A stretch of 64,000 bases of DNA from Ideonella margarita (GTDB lineage: Bacteria > Pseudomonadota > Gammaproteobacteria > Burkholderiales > Burkholderiaceae_C): NCBI RefSeq assembly GCF_038066635.1, contig NZ_JBBUTI010000003.1, positions 62,001 through 126,000 of the forward strand, read 5' to 3'. Shown one piece after another: positions 31,502 through 38,795 of this stretch (position 1 is the first letter of the stretch; each line of letters starts with the position of its first letter). The notes beneath the pieces are model-generated. The model had not been told where the DNA came from. It was given only the letters and a program-made list of their open reading frames with translations, and did not search any database. The position numbers and the translations under genes are program-made.

Positions 31502-32923
31502 TCAGCCTTGTTTCTTGTCGGGGGCCGGCAGGCGGCCCGAGATAACGCGCTGCGCCATCAGTGAAGGCGGACCGCTCTTCACTGCCGGCTTGGGCATCAC
31601 GCCCAGCATGGGCAGGCCCAGGGCTTCAACCAGATCTTGCGGGCCGCGCACACGGCGGTCCATCATCTCGCGCACCAGCGCCGTACCCAGCGCCAGCAAA
31701 CCACCCAGGAAGATGGCCACGATGGTGTTCAACAGCACCTTGGGGCTGGACGGCAGCAGCGGCGGGCTGGCCGCGCTCAGCACGTTCACATTGCTTTGCT
31801 GCGTCTGGCTTTCAAGGTTGCTCTGGTTCATGCGGCCAACCAGCGCGTCGTACGTCTTCTGGGCGTTGTCCACATCGCGTTGCAGCACGCTCATTTCGTC
31901 GCGGCCACCCTTGAGCTTCAACACCTTGGCTCGCTGCGCTTCAAGCTGAGCGCGCACATCAGCCACACGGGCAGCGTTCACGTTGGCGTTCACGGTGGTG
32001 CTGCCCACTGCGCGCTTCGTTTCAACTTCCAGGCGGCTGCGCAGCTCGGTGATATTGGCGCGGGCTTGTACCACTTGCGGGTGGTTGGCACCCAAGCGAG
32101 TGTTCAGCTCTTGCAGGTTGGCTTCAGCGCGGCTCAACTCAAGCTTGATGCTGCTCACCACCGGGTTGTTCAGCGCTTCGCTCATGCGGTCGCCGCTGCC
32201 AACAGACTGCGCACTACGGCTGTTCGATTCAGCTGCCAGTGATTGCAGCATCACCAATTGGCTGTTCAGTTCGTTCAGGCGCTGGGTTTCAACGTCCAGG
32301 CGCTCGTCATTGCCGATGATGCCGCTGGTTTGTTGGTACTCGCTCAATCGGGCTTGAGCAGCTTCCACCGCTTCACGCGCTTCCTTCGAACGGTCGTCGA
32401 AGAAGCCGCTGTAACGACGCGCTGGATCAACGCGCAGTTCGATCGCGGTGTCGATGTAGGCCTGCACAAAGGCGTTGGCCACACCGGCAGCAAACTGCGG
32501 GTCAGGTGCCTGGTAGCCAATGTTGATGACGTTCGATTCGCGGCTGGGTTTCACGTCCAGTTGCTTCTGGAAGACACCGCCAAGCCAGTCCTCGATGTTG
32601 CCCTCGCCATCGGTGGCTTCCTGCCACTGCTCACGCACCTGCGGATTCTGGTCAAGCTTCAGGTTGCGAATCACGCGGCGCGCCACGCGGTCACTGGTGA
32701 TGATGTCTACCTGCGTAGCCATCATTGCCATGTTGGCCACGCCGGCCAACATCATCCCGGTGATCGGATCCGGCTTGGCATCCACCACCACACTCGCCGT
32801 CGCCGTGTACTTCTTCGGCAGCACGAGGCTCACCACCACGGCAGTCAACACAGTCAGCGCAAACACCAGCGCCGACAACTTCCAGCGCGCACGCAGGATG
32901 GACAGGAATTGAGTAAAGGTCAT
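31502..32923 (-). CDS. epsF: EpsF-type chain-length determinant (Wzz/PCP) protein
   Basis: A 473-residue polysaccharide co-polymerase. Transmembrane segments lie near residues 15-38 (KLSALVFALTVLTAVVVSLVL) and 405-430, and the long periplasmic part between them is mostly coiled coil (about 180-370). The Wzz start motif YTATASVVVDAKPDPITG is present, as is the SPPLLPSSPKVLLN proline-rich stretch before the second membrane helix. It bridges the EpsG kinase and the EpsE outer membrane channel. Confidence 0.9.
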   Translation of the reverse strand: MTFTQFLSILRARWKLSALVFALTVLTAVVVSLVLPKKYTATASVVVDAKPDPITGMMLAGVANMAMMATQVDIITSDRVARRVIRNLKLDQNPQVREQWQEATDGEGNIEDWLGGVFQKQLDVKPSRESNVINIGYQAPDPQFAAGVANAFVQAYIDTAIELRVDPARRYSGFFDDRSKEAREAVEAAQARLSEYQQTSGIIGNDERLDVETQRLNELNSQLVMLQSLAAESNSRSAQSVGSGDRMSEALNNPVVSSIKLELSRAEANLQELNTRLGANHPQVVQARANITELRSRLEVETKRAVGSTTVNANVNAARVADVRAQLEAQRAKVLKLKGGRDEMSVLQRDVDNAQKTYDALVGRMNQSNLESQTQQSNVNVLSAASPPLLPSSPKVLLNTIVAIFLGGLLALGTALVREMMDRRVRGPQDLVEALGLPMLGVMPKPAVKSGPPSLMAQRVISGRLPAPDKKQG

Positions 32924-32937
32924 CTGGGTTCAGGCAA

Positions 32938-33786
32938 TCAGAACAGGCTCTCGCGAACGTAGATCACGTCGCCGTCACGCAGGGTTTCGTCCATGGCGGG
33001 TTGCAGCACTTCAGGCTTGCCCTCGCCGCTGCGGCGGTGCACGCGAATGCCCTTTTCAGTGCCGCGTTGCGTCAGGCCACCACCGGCGGCCAGGCCTTGC
33101 AGCAGCGTCATGCCGCGCTCCAGGCGCAGCTGGCCTGGGCGTTGCACTTCACCGTAGATGTAGACCAGCGGTGCGCGCTCAACGTAGACCACGTCGTTGC
33201 CTTGCAGCACCAGGTCTTCGCTGCGCTGGGCGCCGGTGAACACGGTGGGCAGGTCAACCTGCTTGCGGAACGGCTGCTGGTTGCGGGTGCCCACCACGGT
33301 GATGGTGTCGCCACCCACGTTGGTCAGCACGCCGCCGGCCAGGGCCAGCACATCGCTCAGACGGGTGCCTGCTTGCTCCAGCGCATAGCGGCCGGGGCGG
33401 CCCACCTGGCCCAGCACGCTCACCTGGCTGCCGCGGGCTTGCATCAGCACCACCGTCACTTGCGGGTTCTTGACGAAATCACCCTTCACCAAGCCGCTGG
33501 CGATGAGCTTTTCAGCCTCGCCCACGCTCAGGCCGCCCACACGCAGGCCGCCCAGCAGGGGGTAAGAAATGACGCCGCCGTCAGACAGGCGGGTTTCCAG
33601 GCTCAGGTCGAGGTTTTGGTAAACGGCGATGCGGATCACATCGCCCGGGCCGAGCTTGTATTCAGCCACTTCGGCCGGCACGTTGGCGGCAGATTGTTGG
33701 GCATTCGCGGGGCTGGAAGACAGCCAGGTGGCCAGCAGGGCGGCGGTGGCGAACACCGCCAGTCGCAGAGAACGGGTATGCAGCAT
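32938..33786 (-). CDS. epsE: EpsE-type polysaccharide export outer membrane protein (Wza-like)
   Basis: A 282-residue exported protein. The signal peptide is about residues 1-29 (RLAVFATAALLATWLSSSPANA). A polysaccharide export domain follows with YKLGPGDVIRIAVYQNLDLS and GGVISYPLLGGLRVGGLSV. Two SLBB-like segments come next (GSQVSVLGQVGRPGRYALEQ and APLVYIYGEVQRPGQLRLE). The ATG overlaps the epsD stop as ATGA. It forms the export channel with EpsF. A cysteine for lipidation is not seen, unlike classical Wza. Confidence 0.9.
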   Translation of the reverse strand: MLHTRSLRLAVFATAALLATWLSSSPANAQQSAANVPAEVAEYKLGPGDVIRIAVYQNLDLSLETRLSDGGVISYPLLGGLRVGGLSVGEAEKLIASGLVKGDFVKNPQVTVVLMQARGSQVSVLGQVGRPGRYALEQAGTRLSDVLALAGGVLTNVGGDTITVVGTRNQQPFRKQVDLPTVFTGAQRSEDLVLQGNDVVYVERAPLVYIYGEVQRPGQLRLERGMTLLQGLAAGGGLTQRGTEKGIRVHRRSGEGKPEVLQPAMDETLRDGDVIYVRESLF

Positions 33787-34775
33787 CACTTGATTCCAAG
33801 GCCTTTCTTGAGGGTGGCGTCGTCGAGGCCACCAGAAGCCGGGTTGGCACTTGGTGCAGCCGGGGTGGCGGCAGTGGGTGCAGGGGCAGGTTGAGCAAGA
33901 TTTGCGCCGGAAGCCGCATCGGCCGCCTTCTCTGCAAACTTGCCGAGGTATTCAACTTTGGCAGCCGTGCGCAACGCTTTGATGTCAGCGGCCACGGTGG
34001 TGCGCTTGCGGTCGTTGGACAGGAACAACTCGATGGCCGGGCGGGCCTGCTCCAGCGTCACTGGCTCTGACTTGCTGCTGGCGATGTTCACCACCTTCAA
34101 GCCACCGGGCAGCGGCAGCACCAGGCTTTGGCCGTCGGCCAGCGTGCCCAGCTTGGCCACCAGCGACAGCGGCAGCGCTTCGGCGGGCTGGGTGGCAGCG
34201 TTGTTGCTGGATTGCAGCTGCAGCGCCTTCAGCACCTCTTGCACGTCATGCGTGCTCTTGGTGGCTTGCAGGCGGGACTGGGCCTCTGCCATGCGGGCTT
34301 CAGGCACCTGCACATTGAACTCTTGCAGGTTGTAGATGCGGCGGTTGCTGAACAGCGCAGGCGTGTCGTTGAAGTACTTCTGCACTTCGTCAGGCGTGGG
34401 CTTGGCCACTGATTCAGCGACCTTGTCGCCATAGGCGCGGGCAATGATGTCGCGCTTGGCGGCTTCAATGGCGGCCACCACCTGCGGCTGGCGGTCGAGC
34501 TTCAGCTCTTCGGCCTTCTGCACGGCCAGTTCCTGGTCGATCAGGCGTTCCAGCAGCTGGCGGCTGACGGCGTCGGTTTGTTCAGGGGCCAGGCCGCGCT
34601 GCTGCTGCAGTGCCTGGTTGATCTGGTGCACGGTGATTTCACCGCTGTTCACACGGGCCGCGGCCTGGGTGGCAGCCTTGTCTTTGCTGCCGCCACAACC
34701 AATCAAAACCACTGACGCAACGACGCTGAGCGCCATGGCCGCCGAGCGGCTGGCGCTCATCTTGTAACTCTTCAT
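33786..34775 (-). CDS. epsD: EpsD-type peptidyl-prolyl isomerase-like lipoprotein
   Basis: A 329-residue protein, first gene of the EPS operon. A lipoprotein signal with lipobox LIGC near residue 27 precedes a SurA/PpiC-like helical domain (INQALQQQRGLAPEQTDAVS, LLERLIDQELAVQKAEELKL). A C-terminal Ala/Pro-rich tail follows. EpsD-family members carry parvulin-type or degenerate isomerase domains and are encoded with epsE-G and xrtB. The ATG at 34775 is preceded by GGGAA. Anchoring in the inner leaflet of the outer membrane or the periplasmic face of the inner membrane is inferred from the lipobox. Confidence 0.85.
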   Translation of the reverse strand: MKSYKMSASRSAAMALSVVASVVLIGCGGSKDKAATQAAARVNSGEITVHQINQALQQQRGLAPEQTDAVSRQLLERLIDQELAVQKAEELKLDRQPQVVAAIEAAKRDIIARAYGDKVAESVAKPTPDEVQKYFNDTPALFSNRRIYNLQEFNVQVPEARMAEAQSRLQATKSTHDVQEVLKALQLQSSNNAATQPAEALPLSLVAKLGTLADGQSLVLPLPGGLKVVNIASSKSEPVTLEQARPAIELFLSNDRKRTTVAADIKALRTAAKVEYLGKFAEKAADAASGANLAQPAPAPTAATPAAPSANPASGGLDDATLKKGLGIK

Positions 34776-34865
34776 GTTGTTCCCTGGGCTGATGGCCGGC
34801 CAGATGCCGACAAACCGCACTGATTGTGTGCGGCATGGCAGAAATTGACTATCGGACAATCTGCG

Positions 34866-34894
34866 GATGTAACCAAAGATTTTACGCGGGTGAA
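34866..34894 (-). promoter_or_regulatory. Candidate promoter of EPS operon
   Basis: On the minus strand TTCACC and TACATC are separated by 17 nt, about 90 bases before epsD. The boxes match consensus only moderately. Immediately upstream are two direct copies of CGTTACG (34899-34905 and 34923-34929) and a C-rich/G-rich half-dyad (34945-34965), which suggests activator control. Confidence 0.35.
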
Positions 34895-34995
34895 GGTTCG
34901 TTACGGGTTACTACCGAGCAACCGTTACGTGTCTGACTCGGCATCCCCCTACCTTGTTGAAGGGACCAATACCCACGCCCGGCCACGGTCTTTGA

Positions 34996-35022
34996 CTGCA
35001 CAATGTGCAGTGCAACAGCACT
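34996..35022. promoter_or_regulatory. Nested palindromes before the HU-like gene
   Basis: CTGCACA-A-TGTGCAG (34996-35010) runs directly into AGTGC-AACA-GCACT (35009-35022), followed by another TGCAC and then the AAAGGTGG ribosome site. This could be an operator, possibly autoregulatory, or a translation-controlling hairpin. Confidence 0.45.
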
Positions 35023-35042
35023 CACTGCACAAAGGTGGTTAC

Positions 35043-35447
35043 ATGGGTATGAAGGAACTGGCCGCGAAAGTGGCCGCTGAACACGCTGACATCCCGGCCA
35101 ACAAGGTCACGGCACTGGTTCGCGCCACGCTGAAGGCCCTGCACCAGGAGCTGACCGACACCACCGAGAAGACGGTGAAGCTGCCGCCGCTGGGCAGCTT
35201 CGTGCTGGTCACCAAGGCCGCCGGCGAAGACGACGGCGAAGGCCGCCGCAAGGTGCATCTGCGCCTGAGCAAGCCGAAGGACGAGGCAGAGGCCGCCGAA
35301 GGCGCCCCGGCAGCCAAGAACGCAGAGAAGAAGGCTGCCAAGGCCGCCTCCCCCGAGCGCGCAGCCAAGAAGGCCGAGCGCCAGGCTGGCAAGGCTGACA
35401 AGCAGGCTGCCCGCAAGGCCGCCAAGGCCCAGAAGACCGAAAGCTGA
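35043..35447 (+). CDS. HU/IHF-like DNA-binding protein with Lys/Ala-rich tail
   Basis: A 134-residue protein. Residues about 1-75 fit the HU/IHF fold: KELAAKVAAEHADIPANKV, ALHQELTDTTEKTVKLPPLG, SFVLVTKAA. Residues about 80-134 are a low-complexity basic tail of KKAAK/AERQA repeats, like the tails of histone H1-like proteins in betaproteobacteria. The loop that should carry the DNA-bending arm is unusually acidic (GEDDGEGRR), so binding may rest on the tail. ATG 35043 follows AAAGGTGG. The acyltransferase gene begins 11 bases after the stop, so the two may be co-transcribed. Confidence 0.75.
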   Translation: MGMKELAAKVAAEHADIPANKVTALVRATLKALHQELTDTTEKTVKLPPLGSFVLVTKAAGEDDGEGRRKVHLRLSKPKDEAEAAEGAPAAKNAEKKAAKAASPERAAKKAERQAGKADKQAARKAAKAQKTES

Positions 35448-35458
35448 GTTCTGGCCGG

Positions 35459-36256
35459 ATGCCGCTTGCGCTGAGCAGCGACGCCATCAGCCGCCTGGCG
35501 GCCGGCGGCGTCACGATGAACCTGAAGCCGGGCACCCGGCTCCCCGACGAATCCATCTTCGAGCCGCCCTGCAGCCTGAAGTGGATGGAAGTGCAGCACT
35601 CGCTGCACCTGGGCGCGTTCAGCTACGGTGTGAGCGGTTACTACTACGGCTGTCGCATCGGGCGTTATTGCTCGTTCGGTGAAGAGGTGCAGATTGGTCG
35701 GCACCCCCACCCGATGGCCTGGGCCAGCACCTCGCCGTTCTTCTACGAGCGCATCGAGGGCATTCTCAACCAGCCCTTGCCGCCCGGCGTGGCGCTGTCG
35801 CCGGTTACCGATTTCCGGCGCAGCACGCCGCCCGCGGTGGCCACGCTCACCCACATCGGCCACGACGTGTGGATAGGCCACGGCGCCTTTGTGCTGCCGG
35901 GCGTGCACATTGGCAATGGCGCGGTGGTGGCGGCCATGTCGGTGGTGACGAAAGACGTGCCCCCGTATGCGGTGGTGGCGGGCTCACCGGCCACCATCAA
36001 GCGCATGCGCTTTGACGACGCCACGATTGAAGCGCTGCAAGCCTCCTGCTGGTGGGATTACGCCCCCTGGCAACTCAAGGGCCTGACGGTGGACGAGCCC
36101 CTGGCGTTTGCCGCCGCCGTGAGCGCCCTGCGGGCACGCGGCTTGCAGCCCTGGCAGCCAGACAAGCTCGACGCCGCCGCCGCGTTGGCCCAACTACCCC
36201 CCCGGCCAAAGCGGTCGCTTTGGCAGAAGATCTGGAAGAAAGCAGGCTTTCGATGA
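35459..36256 (+). CDS. Left-handed beta-helix (CatB/Vat-like) acyltransferase, copy 1
   Basis: A 265-residue hexapeptide-repeat acetyltransferase. The core has GCRIGRYCSFGEEVQIG, then HIGHDVWIGHGAFVLPGVHIG, GAVVAAMSVVTKDVPPYAVVAG and PATIKRMRF, as in xenobiotic/virginiamycin acetyltransferase-like enzymes (the HxGxDVWIG histidine is catalytic in the family). It is a clear paralog of the 59288-60028 product, sharing PPxSLKWM, LGAFSYGVSG and IGRYCSFGE. In this setting it most likely O-acetylates a glycan. Its last bases overlap the sulfotransferase start (ATGA). Confidence 0.85.
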   Translation: MPLALSSDAISRLAAGGVTMNLKPGTRLPDESIFEPPCSLKWMEVQHSLHLGAFSYGVSGYYYGCRIGRYCSFGEEVQIGRHPHPMAWASTSPFFYERIEGILNQPLPPGVALSPVTDFRRSTPPAVATLTHIGHDVWIGHGAFVLPGVHIGNGAVVAAMSVVTKDVPPYAVVAGSPATIKRMRFDDATIEALQASCWWDYAPWQLKGLTVDEPLAFAAAVSALRARGLQPWQPDKLDAAAALAQLPPRPKRSLWQKIWKKAGFR

Positions 36257-37095
36257 CCGCCCCCATCTTTATCAAAGACGTGTGGCCCGATCCGCACTTC
36301 AAGAAGATCGGCGAGCACTTCGACCTCTGCTCCCGTGCTCAGCTGGCAGAAGACCGCAAGGCCCTGGCCGCCGAGCTGAGCAGCCTGACCTCGTTCTACG
36401 TGATCTGCTTCACCAACCGTTGCGGATCGAACCACCTGGCCCAATGCCTGGCCTCAGACGGCCGGCTGTTGCAGGCCGGTGAAGTGCTGAACGAGGAAGC
36501 GGTGATCAACAACGCGCTGAAGCATGGCTTCACCAGCTTTGATCAATACCTGACCTGGCTGATCAGGACCCAGAAGGGTGCGCATGGTGTGTTCGGCCTG
36601 AAGGCCAGCGCAGGCCAGCTGCTGGGCTTGTACAACCAGGGCATCCTGGAATTGCTGGGACCGCGCCTGAAGTTGATCCACTCGTTCCGCCGCGAGGTGA
36701 TGGCGCAGGCGGTGTCGCTGTTCATCGCCAGCAAAACCAAGCGCTGGACAAGCACGCAAACCGCCCAGGCCGGCGAAGACGCCGTGAAGTACAACAGCAT
36801 CGAGCTGATGGCGATCGCCAACAGCATCTGCCACCAGAATGCGCTGCTCACGCTGCTGTTCAACGTGATGCAGCTGGACGCCGTGAAGGTGCCCTACGAC
36901 AAGCTGGTGGAAGAGCCCGAAAAGGTGGTGCGCCGCCTGGGCCGCCAGCTGGGTGTGCCGCAGCTGCGCCTGGTGAGCACCAATCTGGCTTACCAGAAGC
37001 AGGCCGACGCCCTGAACGACCGGCTGCTGATGCAGCTGGCCGCCGACCACAGCCTGGGCGGCACCGGTGCGCCGCCCCCGATGCCCGAGCCCTGA
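36253..37095 (+). CDS. Stf0-like sulfotransferase
   Basis: A 280-residue protein resembling the Stf0 sulfotransferase family. The PAPS 5'-phosphosulfate loop is FTNRCGSNHLAQCLASDG (residues about 56-73), followed by GEVLNEE, HGVFGLKAS, LIHSFRREVMAQAVSLFIA for the 3'-phosphate site and VKVPYDKLVEEPEKVVRRLG near the C-terminus. It would transfer sulfate from PAPS to a sugar hydroxyl. Its start overlaps the acyltransferase stop, so the two probably modify the same polymer. APS kinase, the PAPS source, is encoded at the left edge of the window. Confidence 0.78.
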   Translation: MTAPIFIKDVWPDPHFKKIGEHFDLCSRAQLAEDRKALAAELSSLTSFYVICFTNRCGSNHLAQCLASDGRLLQAGEVLNEEAVINNALKHGFTSFDQYLTWLIRTQKGAHGVFGLKASAGQLLGLYNQGILELLGPRLKLIHSFRREVMAQAVSLFIASKTKRWTSTQTAQAGEDAVKYNSIELMAIANSICHQNALLTLLFNVMQLDAVKVPYDKLVEEPEKVVRRLGRQLGVPQLRLVSTNLAYQKQADALNDRLLMQLAADHSLGGTGAPPPMPEP

Positions 37096-37099
37096 CCGA

Positions 37100-38542
37100 T
37101 CAGTTCTGCGGGCCGACGTAAAGCTGGCTGAAGCTGCCGCCGATCGAGGCCTGCCGCCCGGCGACGGGGTTGTACACCTCCTGCGCCTGCGCCACGGACA
37201 TCAAGGCCCAGGCCGTGCGGTCATTCCAGCGGCTGCCCCAGGTGCTGGCCATCTGCGAATCAGACACCGCTGAGGGCGTGGTGCCGTTCTGGCGTGCCAC
37301 CACGATGCGCAGTGCGTTCAGCAGCTGATCAAAGCTGATGCGCAGGTCAAAGTCCAGGTTGCTGAAGGCCTGGAACTGCGCCGTGTTGCCACGCGAAACG
37401 AACAAGCCGAGGCCGGTGGAATCGTCGGTGATGGTGGTGCCTGCCGCCTTGGCCGGCCCCTCGATGACCGGGATGCCGCCCTGGGCCGCGTCAAACCACA
37501 CCTTGCCGTTCTGGAACCAGGCCACCGACGACCAGTCGTCGATGCCGGCGCGCTGGATGGCCGTGTTGAACAGGTAATGCAGCTGGCAGGGCCGCGCCGA
37601 CGTGACGCCGCCGTCCACGCAACTGGCGTTGACGAAGTTCACCGTGATCTGCTGCTTGGCCTGCACGGGCGAGCCCGAGATCACCTCGGTGCCCACATTG
37701 ATGGCCCTGACTGTCTGGCTGGCCACCACGCGCGCATCGGCCACCGTGGGAATGGGGCTGCCCACCCACGGCCGACGCGGCGCCGAGCGCCAGTCTTGCC
37801 GGAACTGCACAAAGGTGCCGTTGATGTTGGCATTGGTGCCGTTGCCGTTCTGGCCGGCACTGGTATAGGGCTGAAGCAGGCTGGCATTGCCCGTTGACAC
37901 GCCCGTACCGGTGTACAGGCCCACACCGCCGCCCGTGGCCGTGCTCGGGTTGAGCACCACCATGTTCGGGCCGCTCAGCCCTTGTGAATCAGCTGCGCAG
38001 GCCGAGAACGCACCCGACGGCGACCAGCGCCGCAAACCGCTGGCGGAGGTATCAATGCCGGTGCGCGTGCCCACGTCACTCAAGGCGGCGTCGTCACCAT
38101 TGGACACCGGCCCGTCGTTCGCGGGCGTGTTGCAGCCGCGCCCCTGGCCGAAGAAGTTGATCTTCATGCCGGCCGCGTACAGGCGCTCGCTGCCCGTGGG
38201 GTTCCAGGTGGCAAACACCGCGCCACCGGCTGCGGCCTGCAGGCCGTCGTCGGTGCTGAGGGCGCTGTTCACCTGGAAGCGGAAGGACTCGGCGGTGGGC
38301 ACGATGGCGTCGATCACCACCGCAGTAGAACCGCCGCTGCCACCGCTGTTGTTGTTCGACTGGGGCGTTTCCGGTGTGACCACCACACCGCCGCTGTCAC
38401 CGCCTCCGCCACCGCCACCACAAGAAGCCAGCGCCAGGCTGACCAGCACCGCGCCCGACGTGCGCACGAAGCCACCGGCCAGGCCAGGGTGATCTGCAAG
38501 CCGTAAGGGCAGATCGATGGGTGAAACAACAGGTGCGGACAT
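37100..38542 (-). CDS. Predicted lipoprotein of unknown family, copy 1
   Basis: A 480-residue protein. ATG 38542 is preceded by GAGG. A long n-region leads to a lipobox (LALASC at about residue 43) followed by a Gly run and a Gly/Ser/Asn linker. The globular part shares an ordered set of motifs with the 58002-59291 product: GRGC, GLYT, AGQNG-G-NA-I-G-F, QVKQQI/QAKQQI, an N-SC, RPCQLxYLF-TAI, VAWFQ-G-V-FD-AQGG-PV and a WN..AW.L near the end. Four cysteines are common to both, suggesting disulfides. I do not recognise the family. Position between the sulfotransferase and the capsule exporter suggests a surface-glycan role. Confidence 0.78.
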   Translation of the reverse strand: MSAPVVSPIDLPLRLADHPGLAGGFVRTSGAVLVSLALASCGGGGGGGDSGGVVVTPETPQSNNNSGGSGGSTAVVIDAIVPTAESFRFQVNSALSTDDGLQAAAGGAVFATWNPTGSERLYAAGMKINFFGQGRGCNTPANDGPVSNGDDAALSDVGTRTGIDTSASGLRRWSPSGAFSACAADSQGLSGPNMVVLNPSTATGGGVGLYTGTGVSTGNASLLQPYTSAGQNGNGTNANINGTFVQFRQDWRSAPRRPWVGSPIPTVADARVVASQTVRAINVGTEVISGSPVQAKQQITVNFVNASCVDGGVTSARPCQLHYLFNTAIQRAGIDDWSSVAWFQNGKVWFDAAQGGIPVIEGPAKAAGTTITDDSTGLGLFVSRGNTAQFQAFSNLDFDLRISFDQLLNALRIVVARQNGTTPSAVSDSQMASTWGSRWNDRTAWALMSVAQAQEVYNPVAGRQASIGGSFSQLYVGPQN

Positions 38543-38722
38543 GCGAAACCTCGGCAGCAGGCACACCGCACGACATGCGCGGCGTCTGTCCGTGGTTTCG
38601 GAAGAACTGGCTTCGGGGTTGACCGACAACTGCGGTCATTTGCCCGGTTTCATCTCATTCAAGTGGCCGCCAAAGCGGGCGCTGTCGACCACATTTCCGG
38701 CAACTTGAGAGCCGGAACAGAA

Positions 38723-38755
38723 CAAAAAAAAGCCCCCGGTTCTTCACCGGAGGCT
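38723..38755 (-). terminator. Rho-independent terminator of the capsule-export operon
   Basis: An AGCC-C-CCGGT / ACCGG-A-GGCT hairpin with T8 on the minus strand, 41 bases beyond the stop of the KpsD-like gene. A T5 on the plus side makes it possibly bidirectional. Confidence 0.8.
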
Positions 38756-38795
38756 CGTTTTTAAACGTTGAATTGCGGCCCCTGGCCGCGCCGGG

